A stretch of DNA of 21,037 nt from Promethearchaeota archaeon (GTDB lineage: Archaea > Asgardarchaeota > Lokiarchaeia > Sigynarchaeales > SOKP01): the NCBI GenBank assembly GCA_004524515.1, contig SDNV01000044.1, positions 1 through 21,037 on the forward strand, given 5' to 3'. The notes under the pieces are model-generated. The model saw nothing but the letters and a program-made list of their open reading frames with translations. It made no database searches and was not told the origin of the DNA. The translations under genes were made by a program, and so were the position numbers. Positions 7,138 through 14,925 of this stretch are shown piece by piece. How positions within the stretch are numbered: position 1 is the stretch's first letter; each line of letters opens with the position of its first letter.

Positions 7138-8721
7138 TTAAATCTTATCATATACGGAAAGCCCTTTTACTGGTTTACATTTGTAAATTATACAAGAGCT
7201 TCCAAATTTATTTCTATACTTTTCATTAATTAAGTTACTGATTTTCTCAGATTGTTCTTTTTTAACCAATATCATAGCACATCCTCCCATACCTGCTCCT
7301 GATAATTGAGCTCCTAATACTCCCGCGTAGGTTTTTGATATATCGATGACAAAATCAATTTCAGGAATAGACGCTCCATATCCACCGGGTATCTGATACA
7401 AACTAATGTTCTCTTTATAATAGGTATGAAGTGTATCACTGCTCATTTCATTATCATAGGAGATTCCCTTTAAATTATCCTTAAACCTTAATATTCTATC
7501 CCCATCATGGGAGATATTCATCAATTTTCCTGCCGAATAGAAATCACCCTCTTTAATAAAATTATAAAATTGCTTACTCCTTTCACATTCGCCAATGCCA
7601 TAAGCCATTATCTTTCTTACAGGTATTTCAGATGGAGGAGTGTTAAATTGATATTTTTGTTTTAATTCATCCCATTTTGCTCCCAATATTCTTTTAATAT
7701 CTTGAAATTTTATATATTCGGGAATTTCTCGTAAGATTTCAATAATATCGGCTGGATTGACTCCTAAATTTTCGGGATTAATATCTCTTAAATACTGTAA
7801 TTTTGAAGCATGCTGAGGAAATTTCATTTTAACTAAATGAAATCCGATTTCATATGCTAAAACCTTCTCATTATAGAGATCTTTCTTAGAACCGGACTTA
7901 TCAGCAATTATATTAGAATTAAAGATTAAGAGATCATAATTATCAGGAAATTTTATCCAATCTAAAATTTCAAGAGGGAATAATTTTACATGGATTATTT
8001 GATCAGGCTTAGAAAGTTTGATGGCTACTTGATCTGCTGAACCTCCTCGTGTTCCTACAAACCATTCCGCTTCAGCACACAAATTAATTATATCTTCTTT
8101 TCCAAGATTTATGTTATTTAATTTGGTTAATATCTCAAAGGTGCCCATAGTTAATGCGGTAGAACTGCTTAATCCTGCGGAAATCATAATATTTCCAGAT
8201 GCACAAAGGTTTGCTCCATGTACCTCCTTTACCCCATATAAATTTAAAAGTCTTAAATAAGCTGCTTTAATATAATTTGCCCAACTTCCGCTTACTGATC
8301 TATATTTCTGTAGAAATTTTTCATTATTAATTAAATCAATCCAATCTTCTTGAACTTTAAATTTTAAATTAGAAAAGTCTATTTCTAAGTTATCGAATTT
8401 AATTTTATCAATATTATTTGCGAGTATCTTGTGGTCCTCTCTTAGTGATGCGGTGAGAAATATTTCTTGATCAATAGCAATGAGATTCACATTTCCACCT
8501 TGATGGTCAATATGCCGTCCCATTAGATTTATTCTGCCTGGAACTCTTATAATTTTTACCTCCTCATTACCAAAGCATCTTTTATGAAGATGTAATAGCT
8601 CTATTATAATCTGCCTTTTACATTCAATATGTTCGTAATTCTCTCCGTAATCATTCATTAACCATTTCCTTGATTGTGAAGCATCTTTAAAAAAAATCAA
8701 CCAGTCATTCAGAAGGGGCAT
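7138..8721 (-). CDS. Galactokinase-family GHMP sugar kinase
   Basis: A 527-residue protein, longer than the usual 350-450 residues of galactokinases. GHMP motif 1 is PGRINLMGRHIDHQGG (61-76), the ATP-binding glycine/serine-rich motif 2 is SAGLSSSTAL (181-190), and motif 3 is LSGAGMGGCAMIL (473-485). GTRGGSADQ (223-231) carries the probable catalytic Asp230, as in the GxMDQ region of galactokinase. It is expected to phosphorylate a sugar at C1 using ATP in the cytosol. In motif 1 the usual GEHxDY of galactokinases is GRHIDH, so the preferred sugar may not be galactose. No other sugar-pathway gene is next to it. The ATG at 8719-8721 is the first in frame that leaves all motifs intact. Confidence 0.85.
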   Translation of the reverse strand: MPLLNDWLIFFKDASQSRKWLMNDYGENYEHIECKRQIIIELLHLHKRCFGNEEVKIIRVPGRINLMGRHIDHQGGNVNLIAIDQEIFLTASLREDHKILANNIDKIKFDNLEIDFSNLKFKVQEDWIDLINNEKFLQKYRSVSGSWANYIKAAYLRLLNLYGVKEVHGANLCASGNIMISAGLSSSTALTMGTFEILTKLNNINLGKEDIINLCAEAEWFVGTRGGSADQVAIKLSKPDQIIHVKLFPLEILDWIKFPDNYDLLIFNSNIIADKSGSKKDLYNEKVLAYEIGFHLVKMKFPQHASKLQYLRDINPENLGVNPADIIEILREIPEYIKFQDIKRILGAKWDELKQKYQFNTPPSEIPVRKIMAYGIGECERSKQFYNFIKEGDFYSAGKLMNISHDGDRILRFKDNLKGISYDNEMSSDTLHTYYKENISLYQIPGGYGASIPEIDFVIDISKTYAGVLGAQLSGAGMGGCAMILVKKEQSEKISNLINEKYRNKFGSSCIIYKCKPVKGLSVYDKI

Positions 8722-8872
8722 AATTTTTAAAATTTTCTATGTAAATTTTATGATTAAATTAAACTTTTAAATTTTAACAATTATATCAGAGTGAAAATTG
8801 GTTCTTATTATGGATAATTAATTCAATTTCATCACAAATAGACGATTAATGTTCGCAAAAAATTTAAATATG

Positions 8873-8882
8873 TTTATAAAAA
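8873..8882 (+). promoter_or_regulatory. TATA box for the PAP2 gene
   Basis: TTTATAAAAA lies about 50 bases before the TTG start at 8928, in the divergent region between the GHMP kinase and PAP2 genes. Confidence 0.45.
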
Positions 8883-8927
8883 TTTTAAATCTGCATATAG
8901 CAATATCAAAGACATTATCGAATACAC

Positions 8928-9572
8928 TTGAATGTAAAATTAATCTCTAAAATCGAAAAATATGATCACCAGGTATTTTTACAGATATATAAAAGTCAAA
9001 AACTAAAGAAAAAAAAAGTTATTAAAGTTGCTAAGATCTATTCTTTTTTTGGCAATATCTATTTCTGGGGTTTATTTTGGTTATTTTTAGCAGTATATGG
9101 GTATCTTACAAAAGATTACGATCTCTTTTGTTTAATTACAGGGGGAGGTATACAAAGCGTTATCATACATATATTAATTCGTTATAAACTTGTAAGCCGT
9201 AATCGGCCGTTTATAAAATTAGAAAAAGAAGGCGTAGCTCAACATGATGATTTGATAAAAGAAAATAAATCTTTTCCAAGCGGACATGTTGCTTTTTTCT
9301 TATTTTTTGGTATCCTTATTGCGTTTAATTTTGAAAGTTGGATTATTTTGTTAATTTTTGTAATATTAGATGGAATAATGGCAATTACAAGGTTAATATT
9401 AGGAGTGCATTTTCCTACGGATGTAATAGCTGGTTTTGGTTTTGGATTTCTTTATGCTATTCTATTTCTTTTTGGAACCTCTTTTTATTGGCTTGAACTC
9501 TTTTATTGGCTAGGCCACACGTTCTCTCCAATAATTCATTCTTGGTTATACTTTATTTTTAAGCTCCAATAA
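8928..9572 (+). CDS. PAP2-family membrane phosphatase
   Basis: A 214-residue membrane protein with about five to six hydrophobic segments. It carries the three phosphatase motifs of the PAP2/haloperoxidase fold: KLVSRNRP (87-94, a slightly short version of Kx6RP), FPSGH (116-120, proton-donor His120) and TRLILGVHFPTD (154-165, nucleophile His161 and Asp165). The family removes phosphate from lipid phosphates or isoprenoid pyrophosphates on the outer face of the membrane; polyprenyl pyrophosphate recycling for glycosylation or lipid synthesis is possible. The start is TTG (8928-8930), since no ATG or GTG lies in frame nearby upstream and a later start would lose N-terminal sequence that fits the fold. 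It is divergent from the GHMP kinase gene. Confidence 0.88.
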   Translation: MNVKLISKIEKYDHQVFLQIYKSQKLKKKKVIKVAKIYSFFGNIYFWGLFWLFLAVYGYLTKDYDLFCLITGGGIQSVIIHILIRYKLVSRNRPFIKLEKEGVAQHDDLIKENKSFPSGHVAFFLFFGILIAFNFESWIILLIFVILDGIMAITRLILGVHFPTDVIAGFGFGFLYAILFLFGTSFYWLELFYWLGHTFSPIIHSWLYFIFKLQ

Positions 9573-9589
9573 TTTTAATCGGAACTAGT

Positions 9590-9605
9590 TTTTTGATATC
9601 AAAAA
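9590..9605. terminator. Perfect palindrome after the PAP2 gene
   Basis: TTTTTGATATCAAAAA is a perfect 16-base palindrome 18 bases after the PAP2 stop codon. It could form a hairpin in RNA, with T-runs around it, and help end transcription, or it could be a protein-binding site. Confidence 0.35.
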
Positions 9606-9701
9606 TTCTTTTTTAAATTGAAAAATTAATTTAATATCATTCACGATTATAAACTAAATTAATCATTTTATTAAGAAAATAACTATTTCATAAAAGAAAA
9701 A

Positions 9702-10418
9702 ATGAATTCAGATAATAAAAAGGTAATAAAAAAAGAAAAAAAAGAATACGCTGACCCTACTTGTTATAAATGTAATAGTATTAATTATTGCACAGTTGGC
9801 CGAGCGAGTAAAATATTGGATAACTGCCCTATGAAAATTAGTCCCGAAATTGAAAAACAGGCTAAAGAACTCTATAAGAATGATGAATTTGTAAAAAAAT
9901 CTACGGGAGTTGCTTCAACAGTAGAAGCAAAGGGCTATATCCATTGGCCACGTTTGAAAGATACTATTGAATACGCAAAAGGAATGGATTATAATAAATT
10001 GGGAATAGCTTTTTGTGTAGGTTTAATCTCTGAAGCACAAAAAGTAGCTGAAATACTGGAGAAATATGGTTTTGAGGTTTGCGGTGTATGTTGTAAAACA
10101 GGAGCAGTTAAGAAAAAAGATGTTGGAGTACCAGAAGAGTACACAATGCATTCTAAGACAGGTTATATGATTGGCTGGATTACTTGCAATCCTGCAGCCC
10201 AGGCACTTTTACTAAATAAAGCAAAAACCGATATGAATATTATCATTGGTTTATGTGTAGGACATGATATTACTTTTACTCATCTTTCAGAGGCTCCGGT
10301 TACAACATTAATAGCGAAAGATAGGTCGGCACCTCATAATCCAGCAGCAATTTTATTCACGCATTATGGAAACGAATTTTTTCGTAAAGATTTACAAGAT
10401 TTAAAGCATTCAAAATAA
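9702..10418 (+). CDS. DUF1847 cysteine-rich metal-binding protein
   Basis: A 238-residue protein. The N-terminus has a cysteine cluster (C21-x2-C24, C30, C42, in PTCYKCNSINYC and DNCPM) suited to a metal or iron-sulfur centre. The rest shows the conserved DUF1847 (COG4887) sequences: LGIAFCVGL, FEVCGVCCKTGAV, ITCNPAAQALLLN, NIIIGLCVGHDITFT, APVTTLIAKDR and HNPAAILF. The family occurs mostly in anaerobic archaea and bacteria and is annotated as an uncharacterised metal-binding protein; no enzymatic reaction is established. It is cytosolic, with no signal peptide. The first 15 residues are an unusually Lys-rich tail. It is transcribed alone, with a possible TATA box (ATTATAAAC, 9646-9654) upstream. 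Confidence 0.9.
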   Translation: MNSDNKKVIKKEKKEYADPTCYKCNSINYCTVGRASKILDNCPMKISPEIEKQAKELYKNDEFVKKSTGVASTVEAKGYIHWPRLKDTIEYAKGMDYNKLGIAFCVGLISEAQKVAEILEKYGFEVCGVCCKTGAVKKKDVGVPEEYTMHSKTGYMIGWITCNPAAQALLLNKAKTDMNIIIGLCVGHDITFTHLSEAPVTTLIAKDRSAPHNPAAILFTHYGNEFFRKDLQDLKHSK

Positions 10419-10496
10419 AAAGAAATTTTAAATTATAACGATAATACAACATAAATCAACCAGATCCTTTCTTTTTTTCCTTTAATAAAAACGCCC

Positions 10497-10523
10497 TGAA
10501 AACAATAATTATTGATGTTTTCA
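10497..10523. terminator. Inverted repeat between convergent genes
   Basis: TGAAAAC (10497-10503) pairs with GTTTTCA (10517-10523), and the inner CAATAATTATTG is itself palindromic. It lies between two convergent genes, beside a T-rich tract at about 10467-10480, which fits a terminator used from both sides. Confidence 0.4.
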
Positions 10524-10536
10524 AGAATGTATCATT

Positions 10537-11079
10537 CTAAAACCAATCTGTAAACTCTTCTATAGTTCTTCGACTTACTCGTTTTTGAGGTTTAGCCTTT
10601 TCAATTTCTTCGTCAATTGCGCCAATCGCGATAATACCAATAAATTCAAAATTCTTGGTACTTAATTTGAAAATTTCGCTAATCTTTTCCTTTTTATTAA
10701 GATCAATATCTAACCAAACGGCCCCTATTTTTGGAATGGCATAGGCTCCCAAGAGTATATTTTCAATAAATGCTCCAATTGCTAGAAGATCCTTTATTCT
10801 ATTATCAGTTCTCTTTAAATCTAGAAAAATTACGAAACAGCATGATGCCGTTTCAAAAATATCAGCATGTTCAGTTGAGATTTCAGCAAGCATCATCTTA
10901 ACTGTGGGATGAGTGACAACGTTTACACGATAAGGCTGTGAAATATTTTCTTCCAATGCAAACCTTCCGCATTCTAAAATCTCATTAATAATTTGTTGGG
11001 TTAATTTTTTAAATGTGAAATTCCTTATACTTTTTCTACCTTTAATTGAGTCTAAGAGATTTATGGTCTGGATTTCCAT
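10537..11079 (-). CDS. Nitroreductase-family flavoprotein (diverged paralogue)
   Basis: A protein of about 180 residues of the NAD(P)H:FMN nitroreductase fold. The N-terminal phosphate-binding region is GRKSIRNF, the C-terminal half contains IGAFIENILLGAYAIPKIGAVWL and FEFIGIIAIG, and it ends with the RRTIEEF tail typical of the family. I chose the ATG at 11077-11079 rather than the upstream TTG because it matches the start of the neighbouring paralogue. The usual APSxxNxQPWR segment that binds FMN is changed to LEENISQPYR, keeping only QP and the Arg. It lies downstream of its paralogue on the same strand (gap about 100 bases) and probably arose by tandem duplication. The substrate is unknown; the change may alter cofactor or substrate binding. 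Confidence 0.85.
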   Translation of the reverse strand: MEIQTINLLDSIKGRKSIRNFTFKKLTQQIINEILECGRFALEENISQPYRVNVVTHPTVKMMLAEISTEHADIFETASCCFVIFLDLKRTDNRIKDLLAIGAFIENILLGAYAIPKIGAVWLDIDLNKKEKISEIFKLSTKNFEFIGIIAIGAIDEEIEKAKPQKRVSRRTIEEFTDWF

Positions 11080-11177
11080 AATAAAAAATAAAGACAATTT
11101 AGCATATAAATTTTTTTTAGAAATTAAACGGAATATAAAACAAAAAGACTTTAATTAAAAGAGATCATAAATTTGAG

Positions 11178-11714
11178 TTAATACCAATCCACAAAATCAT
11201 CTATGGGTCTTCTCTCCCTCGTTTTTCCTGCTCTCTGCTCTATTGCTTGATCAACCTCTCCGATGCAAATGACACCCATCAATTCGAATTTTTTAGAATC
11301 TAATTTAAAGATTTCATTCACCTTTTCGGATTGATTTAAAATTTCTCCTATCCAAACTGCACCTAAGTCAGGTTGAGCATGAACTCCAAGAAGGATATTT
11401 TGCATAAAAGCCCCTATAGCTTGTATATCCTTTACTCTATTATATCCTTTTTCTAAATCTAAAAATATCACTAAATTAACATATGCACTTTCAATAATAT
11501 TCCCGTATTTTGTACATTCTGCCAGCATAGTCTTGACTTTCTCATGCATAACAATATGAACCCTCCATGGTTGATTATTCATACCTGAAGGAGCCCAACG
11601 CCCGAATTCCAAGATTTCTAAAATGGTATCTTTATATATTTTCGAAAATATAAAATTTCTGATACTTCTCCGGCTTTTTACAAAATCAAGAAATTTTTTT
11701 GAATCATTCTCCAT
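11178..11714 (-). CDS. Nitroreductase-family flavoprotein
   Basis: A 178-residue protein with the full family pattern: SRRSIRNF (phosphate binding, residues 14-21), GRWAPSGMNNQPWRV (38-52, FMN and dimer contact), AIGAFMQNILL, a Trp-containing GAVWIG, LMGVICIGE and the ERRPIDDF tail. The family uses FMN and NAD(P)H to reduce nitro groups, flavins, quinones or other electron acceptors, as a cytosolic dimer. The segment order and much of the C-terminal half match the next gene downstream, so the pair is a tandem duplication in which this copy kept the canonical FMN residues. A TATA-like AAAATTATAAAC (minus strand, 11729-11740) lies about 20 bases before the ATG, so the mRNA may be almost leaderless. 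Confidence 0.9.
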   Translation of the reverse strand: MENDSKKFLDFVKSRRSIRNFIFSKIYKDTILEILEFGRWAPSGMNNQPWRVHIVMHEKVKTMLAECTKYGNIIESAYVNLVIFLDLEKGYNRVKDIQAIGAFMQNILLGVHAQPDLGAVWIGEILNQSEKVNEIFKLDSKKFELMGVICIGEVDQAIEQRAGKTRERRPIDDFVDWY

Positions 11715-11893
11715 AAATTGAATATCTAGTTTATAATTTTAAAATTTTAACAAATTTTTTCGGAAAAAATATAATGGTGGAATAAATCTCAGAGGAAAAT
11801 ATTAAAAATAATGTAAGAAAAGTAATTCATTAAATACTAAAAATTAATTTAAAGTAAAGCCTCAAATTATTCCACATTTGAAGTGAGTTCTAT

Positions 11894-13198
11894 ATGTTGG
11901 GCGATCTAAGTGATGAGGAAGCTAATGAACTAATTGCTTTTTTTTCAAAAAGTATGATAAGTAATATAACAATTCGAGATGCTGCTCTTGAGAGTAAAAT
12001 TTTTCCAGTAATGCATTATATTAATACAGCATGTTATATTTTATATGACCAATCCTATCAGTATAACATCTTGAGAAAAGTTGCGAGTAAAATTTCTCCA
12101 GAGACAATTGCCAAACGATCAAAAACTTTATGTGCTCCATTAAATCAGTTGGCATTTTATTCAATTGCCATGTTATATTTACAGGGTCGTGCAGCGGTCA
12201 TTCATGATAATTATTATAAGAAAAAAACTAATCAAAATATCATTATAGAGCCCGAAAATAAGAAAAAAGAAACTAAATTCATACTTGACTTTTGGAGACG
12301 GCTTAGCCCTAATTATCTCAATGATGGAACGCTTACGGTACAGAATAAAGAAATCGTGTTTTTGCCTGATGATTATATTAATAGTTTAAGAGATCAAATG
12401 ATTCCTATTACTAATCACAATAAAGAAATTATTAAAAAACTTAGACAAACAATTGCTCAATTAACCATTTTTAACTTTCTTTTTCAAGGTGAATGTAGAG
12501 CGGGCATATCTGAGCATGGTCCTTATTATTTTGAGGGAAGTGCTGATCCATTAATATTTAAAGAGTTTCAATATTTATACACGGGCAAGCAAATTTTCGG
12601 TTTGGATGTTTCTAGTTATTTACCTCAAAAAATATCTAACCCTTCAGCTATCCCTAATGTAATATTTGGAATGACTTTGAAAAATATGAATAAAATTGAG
12701 TTTAACGATTGGAGCACGTTATTTGCAGATCCCTCAGATTATTCATCCAATATAACCTCGATAGGAATTTGGTCCAAAGAATTAGTCCATCCTAAACAGT
12801 TTCGTTATCCCAACAATATGGGCAAGATAATATCCCTATCGCTTGACATTTTAGAGGATTTGAATGATTTTGCGAAAAATGCAGCTAAAGAATTATATGT
12901 TCAATATTCGAAATGGGATTTCGTTAAAAAATTAATGCTGGGGACTAGCCTCTATGCTAATAATTGTGGCGCACTGTGTGCAAGTTATGCAGGAATAGAA
13001 CATGAATTTGATTGGACTTGGGCTAATGACTATGTATGGGACAACCCTTTTAAAACGGATTTATTGAATAAAGAAAAAATAACGAATTATATTGAGCATC
13101 TGAAAAGATGGAACGGAGGTCATCCATTTATGCAAAGGGTGCTAATAGGAAGGAAAATTCAAAAGACGGATCCGTTTTATTATTTCTTACAAGTTTAA
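11894..13198 (+). CDS. Unknown 434-residue protein
   Basis: I do not recognise this protein. It has no signal peptide and no clear membrane segment, though stretches such as QLAFYSIAMLYLQGRAAVI and LTIFNFLFQGE are hydrophobic. The N-terminal about 200 residues look helical. The middle contains GISEHGPYYFEGSADPLIFK and many Pro, Tyr and Asn residues. The C-terminal part is rich in Trp and aromatic residues (FDWTWANDYVWDNPF) and has the Cys pair NNCGALCASYAG. ATG 11894 is preceded by AAGTGAG, a weak ribosome binding site. It ends tail to tail with the AttH-like gene, the two stop codons sharing the palindrome TTAA (13195-13198). Length, codon use and compact packing argue for a real gene. Confidence 0.65.
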   Translation: MLGDLSDEEANELIAFFSKSMISNITIRDAALESKIFPVMHYINTACYILYDQSYQYNILRKVASKISPETIAKRSKTLCAPLNQLAFYSIAMLYLQGRAAVIHDNYYKKKTNQNIIIEPENKKKETKFILDFWRRLSPNYLNDGTLTVQNKEIVFLPDDYINSLRDQMIPITNHNKEIIKKLRQTIAQLTIFNFLFQGECRAGISEHGPYYFEGSADPLIFKEFQYLYTGKQIFGLDVSSYLPQKISNPSAIPNVIFGMTLKNMNKIEFNDWSTLFADPSDYSSNITSIGIWSKELVHPKQFRYPNNMGKIISLSLDILEDLNDFAKNAAKELYVQYSKWDFVKKLMLGTSLYANNCGALCASYAGIEHEFDWTWANDYVWDNPFKTDLLNKEKITNYIEHLKRWNGGHPFMQRVLIGRKIQKTDPFYYFLQV

Positions 13199-14178
13199 TC
13201 GCGGGTTGAGATTAAATACTCCGAAATACCATTACCCTCTTTTCCATCGCATGTAAAAACCGCTACTTGCTCAAAGATTTCGGTAATTCCAGTTCGAGAT
13301 TTAAGAGGTAAATACTTTGAATAAATTGTTTTTGATTCTAAGGTTCTTTTATTCCCCTTTTTATCGGTTAAAATGAACGTTGAAGAAATAGGAGTCTTTC
13401 CATCTTCTTTTGTTTTTGTGTTAACTTCTATTTTTTCGATTATTTCATTCTCTTTACCCTTAGAATAAATCACACCTGATTGAGGGGACTTTCCTAAAAG
13501 ATCTGATTTAACGAAATTAATGGTTTCATCCTCAAACTGGGCAGAAACCCAATTCCAAGCATCGATTTGAACCCATTTTCTAATACCCCAACTATGGTCC
13601 CGATGACCATAAGCTTTGATATCCCGCGATTCAAATACCTCCCCTCTTTTCTTTAAACCCAAGCTACCTGTTGCTATCATAGGTTGTTCATAATGTTCTT
13701 GCGCTGCTATTTTAAGCAATTCTTCTCCATATTTCTCGAGAATAGTTTTGGGATCTTCAACTTCCGCTAAATTAAATACAGGGAACCTTCCCTTAAAATT
13801 GATATCTAAAATAACATTTTTATCTTCATATTTTACTCTCCATTCATCCATTGGCTTAACACAGTAATATTTTAATTTATCATCAAATTCCCAATTGGTG
13901 GGCATTTTTTCAAGCGAAATTTCATTATAATAGCTTTTATCCTTATCATCGATGATTAAAAGTAATAATAGTCGTGATTTATTCTTATCCATGTGTAGTG
14001 ATAATCTTGTAACGAAATAAACCTTATTTGGACGATCAATAAAGTTAAAGTACCAACTTTCGTTATGGTAGCGCGGAAAATTACCCAATTCCTTCGCAAA
14101 ATCGTGCATATATTCATCCCTTTCTGTCATTGGACCCCTTTTCTTAATCAATTCCTCAAATTTTAAATCGTCCGACAT
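13195..14178 (-). CDS. AttH/CrtC-like protein (hydroxyneurosporene-synthase-type lipocalin fold)
   Basis: A 327-residue protein rich in beta strands. The sequence AYGHRDHSWGIRKW (189-202) is the hallmark of the AttH/CrtC-like group (DUF7064/7065), where the RDHSWG region lines the active pocket of carotenoid 1,2-hydratase-type enzymes. Around it are ATGSLGLKKRGE, WNWVSAQFEDETINF and, near the C-terminus, GITEIFEQV. Known members hydrate carotenoid ends or are of unknown role; here the substrate is unknown, and a terpenoid or other hydrophobic compound is only a guess. No signal peptide is seen. The ATG at 14178 has GAGGGT about 10 bases upstream. It is on the same strand as the thiolase operon but 219 bases downstream, so it is probably a separate unit. 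Confidence 0.65.
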   Translation of the reverse strand: MSDDLKFEELIKKRGPMTERDEYMHDFAKELGNFPRYHNESWYFNFIDRPNKVYFVTRLSLHMDKNKSRLLLLLIIDDKDKSYYNEISLEKMPTNWEFDDKLKYYCVKPMDEWRVKYEDKNVILDINFKGRFPVFNLAEVEDPKTILEKYGEELLKIAAQEHYEQPMIATGSLGLKKRGEVFESRDIKAYGHRDHSWGIRKWVQIDAWNWVSAQFEDETINFVKSDLLGKSPQSGVIYSKGKENEIIEKIEVNTKTKEDGKTPISSTFILTDKKGNKRTLESKTIYSKYLPLKSRTGITEIFEQVAVFTCDGKEGNGISEYLISTRD

Positions 14179-14397
14179 TATTATACCCTCTGAATATTAA
14201 ATAATTTCCTCTACAAAATTTCAATTACAATGATTTTTATTTATAATTTTGATTCTTTTTCTATTAATATTTTGGATGGCTTGAGAACCAATATTCTTTC
14301 AAAATCGGATTTTATGTTCTCTAAAATTTAAAAATTAGTGAAATAAAAAAGCTATATCAAAAAAAGAATGAAAAAAAAAATTAAATAATTTTAATGG

Positions 14398-14916
14398 TTA
14401 TTTGACGTCCCTTGCATCATCTTCCACGGGGTCATAATACTCTATATCCATTAATCCCCCTTTAATGGTATCTCTCCAATGTGCTTTAATTGGCATTCCA
14501 ATATAGGTGTCTTTAACATTGACGCCTGGGGCTAATTCTGCTATTGAACACGTATCAGCACCATCATGGCGAACTAAAATCATAGGTTTCTCTTCAATTT
14601 CTCCAGTATCTGGACTCTTAAGATATGCTATAGCATATGTGGCAACCTGAGCAGTATCTCTAATATCCACCCATCTATCTGGTTTAACTAAACATTGACC
14701 ACAAACAAGTCTGGGAGGAAAAAACACTCTATTACATCCAGAACATTGATTCGCAATGAGCTTCTTCTCTTTTAATTTGTCTAACATCGGTTGCATATGC
14801 GTAATATTGAATTTATACTTATAACTGGATAAGTACCAACTTCCTGGCATTGTACGCGTTTTTATATATTCCTTTTTAATATAATCTAAGGATTTTCTTT
14901 GAGTTAATTTTGACAT
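14398..14916 (-). CDS. DUF35 Zn-ribbon/OB-fold protein, thiolase partner
   Basis: A 172-residue protein, last gene of the four-gene operon. It has an N-terminal helical part, then a rubredoxin-like zinc ribbon with C58-x2-C61 (QCSGCNRVFFPPR) and C72-x2-C75 (VCGQCL), then an OB-fold (DTAQVATYAIAYLK onward). DUF35 proteins bind thiolase-like enzymes and hold the CoA substrate at the interface, as in the archaeal thiolase/HMG-CoA-synthase complex and the bacterial steroid side-chain aldolase complexes. It starts 9 bases after the thiolase stop; its very strong GGAGGTGA overlaps that TGA stop codon, so translation of the two is probably coupled. It most likely pairs with the adjacent thiolase. 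Confidence 0.9.
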   Translation of the reverse strand: MSKLTQRKSLDYIKKEYIKTRTMPGSWYLSSYKYKFNITHMQPMLDKLKEKKLIANQCSGCNRVFFPPRLVCGQCLVKPDRWVDIRDTAQVATYAIAYLKSPDTGEIEEKPMILVRHDGADTCSIAELAPGVNVKDTYIGMPIKAHWRDTIKGGLMDIEYYDPVEDDARDVK

Positions 14917-14925
14917 TTTTTAGAT

